From contig JAHHGU010000047.1 in the NCBI GenBank assembly GCA_019359765.1, positions 1 to 43,451 on the forward strand: a stretch of 43,451 nucleotides of DNA, read 5' to 3'. The notes below the pieces were generated by a model. It ran no database searches. It was not told the DNA's origin and worked only from the letters and a program-made list of their open reading frames with translations. This DNA comes from Aphanothece sp. CMT-3BRIN-NPC111. GTDB taxonomy: Bacteria; Cyanobacteriota; Cyanobacteriia; Cyanobacteriales; JAHHGU01. The translations under genes were made by a program, and so were the position numbers. Below are positions 23,200-30,656 of the stretch, piece by piece (the first letter of the stretch is position 1; every line of letters starts with the position of its first letter).

Positions 23200-24585
23200 A
23201 TGAAAATTAAACTAATGCTCCTTAACGGACTATATACACTGGGATTAGGGGCACTCTTGTCAGTGTCCGCGCAGGCGCAAGCAACCGCCGCTAATAGTTC
23301 TAACCCAAAGTACCTGGCCAATGTCAATGGTACCGTATACTTTACTGCCTCTAAGCCAAGTACCGGAACAGAGCTATGGAAGAGTGATGGCACCAATGCT
23401 GGTACGGTTTTAGTTAAGGATATTAACCCTGGCTCGGGAAATTCTGACCCGAAGTACCTGGCGAACGTCAATGGCACCATATACTTTAGTGCCTCTAATC
23501 CAAGTAGTGGAAAAGAATTATGGAAGAGTGATGGCACCGCTGCTGGTACGGTTTTAGTTAAGGATATTAACCCTGGCTCTGGGAGTTCTAGCGTGGAGTC
23601 CGTGACAAATATCAATGGCACCCTGTACTTTACTGCCAATAACGGCAGTACTGGATTAGAGTTATGGAAGAGTAATGGCACCAATGCTGGTACGGTTTTA
23701 GTTAAGGATATTACTCCTGGCTCTGGGTGGTCTAACCCGTCTCGGCTAACGAATTTCAATGGCACCCTATACTTTAGTGCCTATAACCCAAGTACTGGAT
23801 GGGAGTTGTGGAAGAGTAATGGCACCAATGCTGGTACGGTTTTAGTTAAGGATATTAACCCTGGCGCTGGGGATTCTAACCCGGATCAGCTGACAAATAT
23901 TAATGGCTCTCTGTACTTTAGAGCCTCTAACGGCAGTACTGGATGGGAGTTATGGAAGAGTAATGGCACAACGGCTGGTACTGTTTTAGTCAAGGATATT
24001 AATCCTGGCTCTGGGGATTCTATCCCGAATAACCTGACAAATGTCAATGGCACCCTATACTTTAGTGCCTCTAACCCAAGTACTGGACACGAGTTATGGA
24101 AGAGTGATGGCACAACTGTTGGTACTGTTTCACTTCAGGATATTAATCCTGGCTCTGGGGCTTCTTTCCCAAATTACCTGACCAATGTCAATGGCACCCT
24201 ATACTTTAGTGCCTATAACCCAATTCTTGGATACGAGTTATGGAAGAGTAATGGTACTAGTGCTAGTACTGTTTTAGTTAAGGATATTAATCCTGGCTCT
24301 GGGAATTCTCTCCCGTATAACCTGACAAATGTTAATGGCACCCTATACTTTAGTGCCTCTAACCCAAGTACTGGACGGGAGTTATGGAAGAGTAATGGTA
24401 CTAGTGCTAGTACTGTTTTAGTTAAGGATATTAATCCTGGCTCTGGAAATTCTGAGCCGAATTACCTGACAAATGTCAATGGCACCCTATACTTTAGTGC
24501 CTCTAACCCAAGTACTGGATACGAGTTATGGAAGAGTAATGGCACAAGCGCTGGTACTGTTTTAGTTAAGGATATCTCTCCTTAG
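23200..24585 (+). CDS. Secreted ELWxxDGT-repeat protein
   Basis: A 461-residue exported protein made almost entirely of nine tandem 48-residue repeats. Each contains ELWKSxGTxAGTVLVKDI, NPGSG and NVNGTLYFSASN. The repeat belongs to the ELWxxDGT family found in large bacterial surface proteins, and is probably a beta-propeller or solenoid blade that binds ligands or other surface molecules. The signal peptide at the N-terminus is MKIKLMLLNGLYTLGLGALL, ending near SAQAQA. ATG 23200 gives a cleaner signal than ATG 23188, which would add four residues. The gene stops directly after the ninth VLVKDI with no C-terminal anchor or sorting domain, so it may be a released or truncated protein. Middle repeats are nearly identical at DNA level, indicating recent expansion. 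Confidence 0.85.
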   Translation: MKIKLMLLNGLYTLGLGALLSVSAQAQATAANSSNPKYLANVNGTVYFTASKPSTGTELWKSDGTNAGTVLVKDINPGSGNSDPKYLANVNGTIYFSASNPSSGKELWKSDGTAAGTVLVKDINPGSGSSSVESVTNINGTLYFTANNGSTGLELWKSNGTNAGTVLVKDITPGSGWSNPSRLTNFNGTLYFSAYNPSTGWELWKSNGTNAGTVLVKDINPGAGDSNPDQLTNINGSLYFRASNGSTGWELWKSNGTTAGTVLVKDINPGSGDSIPNNLTNVNGTLYFSASNPSTGHELWKSDGTTVGTVSLQDINPGSGASFPNYLTNVNGTLYFSAYNPILGYELWKSNGTSASTVLVKDINPGSGNSLPYNLTNVNGTLYFSASNPSTGRELWKSNGTSASTVLVKDINPGSGNSEPNYLTNVNGTLYFSASNPSTGYELWKSNGTSAGTVLVKDISP

Positions 24586-25345
24586 ATATGGCTGTAGCGA
24601 CAAATGTTATCCTCATTAATGTTGAGCTTTGGCAGCAGCAACCGTTTGAGGGTGAGCGTAGAGAAGAAGGCGTGCAAGTTGACGATGCTCACCCGACCAA
24701 TGCTGTTGGCGTAGCGTCTCGAAAAGAAGACGAGGAAGGTTAAGCTCATTCCCCGCAGCCCAAAGTCGGGAAATTTTCAGCTAGTTGTTATTTCCTACCA
24801 AGATCAAGTTCAGATGATTAATTATAATTAAGCTGTCCTGGTTTTTTGTCACCAGTAGTAGCAAGTTAGATTAGAAATTTAATTATGTTGTTTCAGCAGT
24901 TATTGACAACGAAGCGCCAAAAGTGCCTCAGTTCTATATTAATCTAATTTAACGCTCGCTATCTGTACAGAAATGTAATTAGATAATTGTAAAAATATTA
25001 CGCGTTGATAGCTAAAATTAATCTCTAAAATCATGTTTTATCTTATTGTTCGTAATAACGCCGATTGACTTGTAGAGGATAAATTTAATTAAAATATTTG
25101 TAAATAGCATATTTATTGTATTTACTCGCCTTTAGGCATATTGTGGTTGAGGAACCAGACATAATAGAACTTCTGATTTCGATAGAGCAAATGATAGTTA
25201 TAAAATAACTACCGCTAACATGAGGCGACAGTTAGGCCGATAGTTGTGTACGATTAAAATAAAGAATTTGTGCGTGCTTACAGTTCTATATAGATCATAA
25301 TTTGAACATATATTTAGAGCGACTGAGCGTTTCAAAATACTTCAG
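24586..25345. other. 760-bp AT-rich intergenic region
   Basis: No gene is supported. A 51-codon frame at 24588-24743 starts four bases after the ELWxxDGT stop but has no recognisable content and includes a common cyanobacterial intergenic sequence (GGCGTAGCGTCTCGAAAAGA). The rest is very AT-rich, without strong palindromes. Confidence 0.5.
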
Positions 25346-26944
25346 ATGGCAAAGATAAACCTGGCTCACTATCCCTACCCCTCAGCGCGACGGGTGGTTC
25401 TGGGGAATCGCTGCGCTGTGGCAACAAGCCAATCCCTAGCGGCGATCGCAGGTATGGAGATGTTTTGGGCTGGGGGAAACGCAGTGGATGCGGCTATTGC
25501 CAGCGCGATCGCTCTCACAGTTGTTGAACCCACCTCCAACGGCATCGGTTCAGATGCCTTTGCCTTAGTATGGGACGGTAAATTGCACGGGCTAAATGCT
25601 TCCGGCAAAAGTCCTGAAAATCTTACCCTTAACCATTTTGCTGGGATGAATCAAGTTCCAACTCTCGGCTGGTTAACAGTGACAGTACCAGGAGCAGTTT
25701 CAGCTTGGCGAAGCTTGTGGGAGCGTTGGGGAAAGTTACCCTTTGAGCAGCTATTTGCACCAGCTATTCGCTACGCGGAGTCAGGCTTTCCCGTCTCACC
25801 CGTAACAGCACAAGCCTGGAAGCGTGCAGCAGATATCTACTTGCCTTTACCAGGTGCGGAGTTCCAGCCTATTAAGGAAGTGTTTTTTCCAAGAGATCAG
25901 GCACCAGCGGCAGGAGAAGTATGGGGGAGTCAGGTTCATGCCAAGACGCTGAGAGCGATCGCATCCACTGGCGGTGAAAGCTTTTATCGGGGAGAATTGG
26001 CAGAGCAAATTGCCGCCTTTGCTGCTGAGACTGGCGGACTGCTGACGCCTGCTGACTTGGCAGCACACCAAGCGGAATGGGTAGAACCGATCTCCACAAA
26101 CTACCGCGACCTCACGGTTTGGGAACTGCCACCCAATACTCAAGGGATAGCAGCGCTGATGGCTCTGAATATTTTAGAAGGCTATGAACTTTCCCGTTAT
26201 CCCCGCGAATCGGTGCAGAGTTATCACCTGCAAATTGAAGCCATGAAGCTGGCATTTGCTGATGTTCACCGACACGTCGCCGATTCTAGATTTCTAAATG
26301 TCTCTGTAGAGCAACTTTTAGACAAAGCTTATGCAGCACAGCGTCGGCAGCTGATTGGATCACAGGCAATTTCCTTAGCTCAACCAGGTCTTCCAAAAGG
26401 CGGAACCGTCTATCTAGCAGCAGCTGATGGGGAAATGATGGTTTCCTTTATTCAATCTAACTACATGGGTTTTGGTAGTGGTATTCTCATTCCCGGCACT
26501 GGTATTGCACTACAAAACCGGGGAGCAGGTTTCACCCTGGAAGCGGGACATCCCAATCAAGTGGAACCAGCTAAAAGACCTTTTCACACGATTATTCCGA
26601 GCTTTCTTACTCAAGATAACCAACCATTAGGGCCATTTGGGGTTATGGGAGGGCCGATGCAGCCGCAGGGACATCTCCAAGTAGTCGTTAATCTGGCGGA
26701 TTATGGGATGAACCCTCAAGCCGCCCTAGATGCCCCCAGGTGGCAGTTTATCTCCGGAAATACAGTACTTGTAGAGCAGGCTGTGCCCCCGTCAGTGGTG
26801 TCAGCACTGGCTGAACATCGTCACGATGTCCAACTAAGTGCAGATGTAGGAAAATTTGGCAAAGGTCAGATCGTTCTGCGGCAAGAAGGCGTACTGGTGG
26901 CAGCGTCCGAACCTCGTGCAGACGGGTTGGCGCTGGCTCAGTAG
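25346..26944 (+). CDS. Gamma-glutamyltransferase-family Ntn hydrolase
   Basis: A 532-residue member of the gamma-glutamyltranspeptidase family, which hydrolyses or transfers gamma-glutamyl groups such as that of glutathione and matures by self-cleavage before a catalytic Thr. The N-terminal GMEMFWAGGNAVDAAIASAIALTVVEP and GIGSDAFALVW segments are diagnostic. Thr354 in PKGGTVYLAAADGEMMVSFIQSN is the predicted nucleophile. Downstream are QNRGAGF, the PFHTIIPSF motif and GVMGGPMQPQGHLQ. There is no signal peptide, so it is probably cytoplasmic, as in the cyanobacterial and YwrD-like branch rather than the periplasmic Ggt. Substrate is uncertain. A NERD-domain gene follows 47 bp downstream on the same strand. 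Confidence 0.88.
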   Translation: MAKINLAHYPYPSARRVVLGNRCAVATSQSLAAIAGMEMFWAGGNAVDAAIASAIALTVVEPTSNGIGSDAFALVWDGKLHGLNASGKSPENLTLNHFAGMNQVPTLGWLTVTVPGAVSAWRSLWERWGKLPFEQLFAPAIRYAESGFPVSPVTAQAWKRAADIYLPLPGAEFQPIKEVFFPRDQAPAAGEVWGSQVHAKTLRAIASTGGESFYRGELAEQIAAFAAETGGLLTPADLAAHQAEWVEPISTNYRDLTVWELPPNTQGIAALMALNILEGYELSRYPRESVQSYHLQIEAMKLAFADVHRHVADSRFLNVSVEQLLDKAYAAQRRQLIGSQAISLAQPGLPKGGTVYLAAADGEMMVSFIQSNYMGFGSGILIPGTGIALQNRGAGFTLEAGHPNQVEPAKRPFHTIIPSFLTQDNQPLGPFGVMGGPMQPQGHLQVVVNLADYGMNPQAALDAPRWQFISGNTVLVEQAVPPSVVSALAEHRHDVQLSADVGKFGKGQIVLRQEGVLVAASEPRADGLALAQ

Positions 26945-26991
26945 AACCGGGCTGAAAATTGTATCAAGCGTACCTTCCACTCAGAAATGCT

Positions 26992-27651
26992 ATGTCTAGT
27001 GCTGGAGCGAACCCTCGTTATCTTGCTTTGGAGCGCCGCATTAAGGCGGTATCCTCCTTTGGTCTGGCGGCATTGTTCGGATTGCTTCCATTTTTGATAT
27101 CGAGTCTATCGCCGGTCAAGCTGGGAATTCCTGTATATATTCTCTTCATTCTTCTAGCGGGTATTTTTGTCTTTACTGGTCTTCATCTCTGGCAGTGGGC
27201 GGGTTTAGCTGACCAAGGTGCTAAGGCTGAAGAAATTATCGGTCTGCTACTTGAACAGCTAGAGCAGGAGGGCTGGCATATTGAGTATGGAATGCGGCTC
27301 CAACGTTTGGGAGATGTAGATGTATTTTTGCGATCGCCTAAGCACAATGCATACATCATTGATGTGAAGTCGCATCGCGGCGAGGTGGTGTTCGATGGTC
27401 ATAAACTGAAGCGCCGGTTCGGTCGCCAAGAGAAACCATTTGAGAAGGACTTTCTCAAGCTGACGATGGACCAAGCATACGCAGTGAAGACCAAGAAAAA
27501 CCTGCGTTTTGTAACTCCGATTCTGGCGTTTACCGATGCCACGCTCAACCTTAAACAAAAGGACAATAAACTTCGGGGTGTCTATGTTGTAGAGCGGGGG
27601 TTTTTAGTGCAGCGATTGAGGCAGCTAGATACTCATCAGAGACGAAAATAA
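26992..27651 (+). CDS. NERD-domain membrane protein
   Basis: A 219-residue protein. Two hydrophobic helices (about 22-39 and 46-66) anchor it, leaving a cytoplasmic C-terminal NERD (nuclease-related) domain. The nuclease-fold signature is visible as EEIIGLLLEQL, then GDVDVFLRSPKHNAYIIDVKSHRGEV, with Asp108/Asp110 and the Asp124-x-Lys126 pair equivalent to the D...DxK active site of PD-(D/E)XK enzymes. It is likely a membrane-attached DNA or RNA nuclease or processing protein. Biological role unknown. The frame extends upstream to a TTG at 26959, and ATG 26992 is favoured although the ribosome site is weak. It is probably co-transcribed with the gene before it. Confidence 0.8.
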   Translation: MSSAGANPRYLALERRIKAVSSFGLAALFGLLPFLISSLSPVKLGIPVYILFILLAGIFVFTGLHLWQWAGLADQGAKAEEIIGLLLEQLEQEGWHIEYGMRLQRLGDVDVFLRSPKHNAYIIDVKSHRGEVVFDGHKLKRRFGRQEKPFEKDFLKLTMDQAYAVKTKKNLRFVTPILAFTDATLNLKQKDNKLRGVYVVERGFLVQRLRQLDTHQRRK

Positions 27652-27793
27652 AAATTAGATTTGTTTTGTGTAGCCGGTTCAGCTAAGTTTAAAATCAAGC
27701 CCCTAACGTAGCCATACTGTTGAGAGAGTACACAGCACTGCCTAAACAGGCATTTTCCACTATTACACTCCGCTAATTTAGCTAGGGTTAAAT

Positions 27794-29788
27794 ATGGTAG
27801 CTTCCTCCACTCAATTTTCTGATATTCAAAATCATTGGGCACGCTTATTCATTGAAGGTTTAGCCCAGCGCGGCATTGTCAGCGGGTTTCCTGATGGGAC
27901 TTTTAAACCGAATAACTCAATGACTCGCGCTCAGTTTGCTGCCATCATCAGCAAAGCTTTTCCCAAACCAGGGAAGCGGCAGTATGTACCCTTTGTGGAT
28001 GTTCCTTCTACGCACTGGGCAGCTGCGGCTATTAAAAAAGCTTACGAAACTGAGTTTTTATCTGGTTATCCGGATAATTACTTCTACCCTGAAGAGAGGA
28101 TACTGAGAACCCATGCCCTACTTTCTCTGGTCAATGGCTTAGATATTACCTCTAATGCGATCGCCAACCTCAAAGCGGCACTGCCACAGATATATCTAGA
28201 TGCGGCTCAGATTCTTGATTATGCTAAAGACGAAATCGCGATCGCAACTGGAACAGGACTTGTAGTTAACTACCCAAATTTAAAATTACTCAACCCCAAT
28301 ATTGCTGCAACCCGTGCTGATGTGGCGGCTTTTATATATCAAGCTTTAGTTTATTTGGGACAGGTTCCGAAGATTCAATCTAGTTATATAGTTGTTCCCT
28401 TTTCTACAGTCAACGTTAGCCATAAGCGTGAGTTCCGAGGCGTCTGGGTGGCAACGGTTTGGAACACGGACTGGCCCTCATCGCCTAAACTCTCGGTTGA
28501 ACAACAGCAAGCTGAACTTATCCGCATCCTTGACCGGATGCAAGCCCTAAACTTCAATGCCTTGATCTTGCAAGTACGACCGGAAGGAGATGCTCTCTAT
28601 GCTTCTCAACTAGAACCTTGGAGTGCTTGGCTGACCGGAACTCAAGGCAAACCGCCACAGCCATTTTATGACCCTTTGGAGTTTGCGATCGCACAAAGCC
28701 ACAAGCGCAATATTGAACTTCATGCTTGGTTTAACCCCTATCGAGCCAAGGTAAGCACGCAAACAGCCCCCAATGTGCGCCCTCACATCTCCGTAACTAA
28801 TCCAGAATACGTTTATAAATATGGCAATCAGCTTTGGATGGACCCAGGAGCTAAGTTTGTTCAGGACAGAGCTTACAACGTAATTCTTGATGTCGTGCGT
28901 CGCTATGACATAGATGGAATTCATTTAGATGACTATTTCTATCCCTATCCCATTGCCGGTCAACCGTTCCCTGATAGCAAAACCTATGCTGCTTATAAAG
29001 CTAGCGGAGGTAAACTCAGCCTAGCTGACTGGCGAAGAGAAAATGTCAATTCTTTAATTCAGCGTTTAGCAACAGGCATTAAAGCGGCAAAGCGATATGT
29101 CAAATTTGGCATTAGTCCCTTTGGAATTTACCGACCAGGACAACCCGCTCAGATTCAAGGGTTGGATGCCTACAACGAACTTTATGCCGACGCTAAAAAA
29201 TGGCTAGAGCAGGGTTGGGTAGATTATTTAGCTCCGCAACTTTACTGGCAGATTGACCCACCAGCACAAAGTTATCCTGTATTGCTGAACTGGTGGACTC
29301 AGCAAAACCCCAAGCGCCGACACATTTACCCTGGTAACAATCTAGAGCGGCTAGACGGACAAAGTTGGAAGTTGTCAGAGATTGAGAGGCAAGTTGAAAT
29401 TACTCGCCGCCTGAATGGTCAGCTGGCTCTAGGGAATATTTTCTTCAGCATGGGCGCTTTATCAGAAAATCGTCAGGGCATCTATGACGCCTTCAAAACC
29501 CGGACTTATGCCAAACCCGCACTGTTGCCCACGATGCAGTGGCTCGATGCTGTACCACCTACGCCCCCAACAGGAACAGCGGTGAAAGATGGCAAGCTGA
29601 CTTGGAATGCTGCGCCTAATGCAGATATTCGTTCCTGGACGCTGTATAAGCAGAATGCTAATACTTGGGCGCTTCTGAAAGTTTTGGCAGCGGCAACAAC
29701 GGTGGTAACTGTTGAGCCAGGAACGTATGCTGTGTGTGCAGTAGACAGGATGGCTAATGAAAGTGCGGGTGTGGTTGTTAGGGTTTAA
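27794..29788 (+). CDS. SLH-domain protein with GHL10/DUF187 glycoside hydrolase-like domain
   Basis: A 664-residue modular protein. Three S-layer homology repeats occupy about 9-185 (FSDIQNHWA, IVSGFPDGTFKPNNSMTRAQF, FVDVPSTHWA, FLSGYPDNYFYPEERILR). SLH units bind cell-wall polysaccharide. A glycosyl-hydrolase-like 10 (DUF187) barrel follows at about 212-570, with FRGVWVATVWNTDWPS, LILQVRPEGDALY, LHAWFNPYRAKV and IDGIHLDDYFYPYP, the last holding the likely acidic active-site residues. A fibronectin-III-like end (590-664) closes it. Such proteins are thought to act on peptidoglycan or wall glycan. No ordinary signal peptide precedes the first SLH repeat, a puzzle for an outer-envelope protein. 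ATG 27794. Confidence 0.9.
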   Translation: MVASSTQFSDIQNHWARLFIEGLAQRGIVSGFPDGTFKPNNSMTRAQFAAIISKAFPKPGKRQYVPFVDVPSTHWAAAAIKKAYETEFLSGYPDNYFYPEERILRTHALLSLVNGLDITSNAIANLKAALPQIYLDAAQILDYAKDEIAIATGTGLVVNYPNLKLLNPNIAATRADVAAFIYQALVYLGQVPKIQSSYIVVPFSTVNVSHKREFRGVWVATVWNTDWPSSPKLSVEQQQAELIRILDRMQALNFNALILQVRPEGDALYASQLEPWSAWLTGTQGKPPQPFYDPLEFAIAQSHKRNIELHAWFNPYRAKVSTQTAPNVRPHISVTNPEYVYKYGNQLWMDPGAKFVQDRAYNVILDVVRRYDIDGIHLDDYFYPYPIAGQPFPDSKTYAAYKASGGKLSLADWRRENVNSLIQRLATGIKAAKRYVKFGISPFGIYRPGQPAQIQGLDAYNELYADAKKWLEQGWVDYLAPQLYWQIDPPAQSYPVLLNWWTQQNPKRRHIYPGNNLERLDGQSWKLSEIERQVEITRRLNGQLALGNIFFSMGALSENRQGIYDAFKTRTYAKPALLPTMQWLDAVPPTPPTGTAVKDGKLTWNAAPNADIRSWTLYKQNANTWALLKVLAAATTVVTVEPGTYAVCAVDRMANESAGVVVRV

Positions 29789-29868
29789 TTGATTAAGGAG
29801 AAAGAAATGGTGTCAAAGATATACTCAATCCAGTGCGCTTCTAAAAAAACTAGGAGTTGAGCAAGTAT

Positions 29869-30348
29869 ATGGTGACTCAACCACAACCAACAACTCAAAC
29901 GTTATACGACCAAGATTATTACCTATGGCTGAAGACGACCATTAACCAACTTCGTGCTGGTCAGTTTTCATCTGTGGATTTAGATAACTTGATTGAAGAG
30001 TTGGAGAGTATGAGTAGAAGAGAGAAGCGAGCGGTAAAAAGTTTATTGATTAGGCTTCTAGAACATCTACTCAAGTTACAATTTTGGAATATAGAACGAG
30101 AGCGTAATGAAGGGCATTGGAAAGGCGAGATTAGAACATTTCGGAGGGAGATTAAGGATGAACTTAAAGATAGTCCTAGCCTTAAGCCTTACATACTAGA
30201 AATTTTTGACGAGTGCTACGAAAAAGCCAGGGCAGAAGCCAGCGATCGCTCCCAACTTCCCATTGACACATTTCCCGTTATGCTAATTGGTTCTTTGGAA
30301 CAAATTTTAGACGAGAACTGGTTTCCTGACTATAAGTTGAATGTATAG
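29869..30348 (+). CDS. DUF29 family protein
   Basis: A 159-residue all-helical soluble protein of the DUF29 family, abundant in cyanobacteria and usually present in many copies per genome. The family start YDQDYYLWLKTTINQLRAGQF and LDNLIEELESMSRREKRAVKSLLIRLLEHLLKLQF are clear, followed by WKGEIRTFRREIKDEL and the end LEQILDENWFPD. The function is unknown. Some relatives occur in toxin-antitoxin-like or mobile settings, but no partner gene is seen here. ATG 29869 was chosen, with AGGAG at 29852-29856. The in-frame TTG at 29857 abuts that site and is too close. Confidence 0.9.
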   Translation: MVTQPQPTTQTLYDQDYYLWLKTTINQLRAGQFSSVDLDNLIEELESMSRREKRAVKSLLIRLLEHLLKLQFWNIERERNEGHWKGEIRTFRREIKDELKDSPSLKPYILEIFDECYEKARAEASDRSQLPIDTFPVMLIGSLEQILDENWFPDYKLNV

Positions 30349-30656
30349 GATAACCGAGAAATCAACCTCAACAACCAGGCGTTAGCATAGCTTTCAGAGG
30401 AATCCCATTTGACGCCTGGGGCTAAGCTTATGGAAGCGATCGCGGCTAAACTTCCAGATAGTGGTGGGGTGAACTACCTTATACTGCTGGCGCTGAAGTG
30501 AGGAAATCCCGTGATTCTGTTGAACTTATCTCGAAGCGGGTGTCGAGTGTTAGAACGCTGGCAAGTAGGAAATTTGAAAAAAAGAGTATAAAAGTACCCC
30601 CCTAAGGGCAGAATAGAAGCGACAATATCTCCAACTGGACTTGGAGATTTTCGTCG
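30349..30656. other. 308-bp intergenic region upstream of glgP
   Basis: It contains an 8-bp perfect inverted repeat, CCAGGCGT (30375-30382) and ACGCCTGG (30412-30419), about 27 bp after the DUF29 stop, possibly its terminator. A weaker stem, TGGAAG with CTTCCA, lies around 30431-30456. No gene is seen. Confidence 0.5.

Noticed and set aside
23133..23765. A 210-residue minus-strand frame opposite the ELWxxDGT repeats
   Set aside because: It is an antisense shadow of the tandem repeats and simply mirrors their periodicity.
23366..24585. CRISPR-like regular repeats
   Set aside because: The 144-bp period is in frame and codes for the 48-residue ELWxxDGT unit. There are no unique spacers.
24588..24743. 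A 51-residue frame right after the ELWxxDGT gene
   Set aside because: It includes a common cyanobacterial intergenic sequence and has no recognisable protein features.
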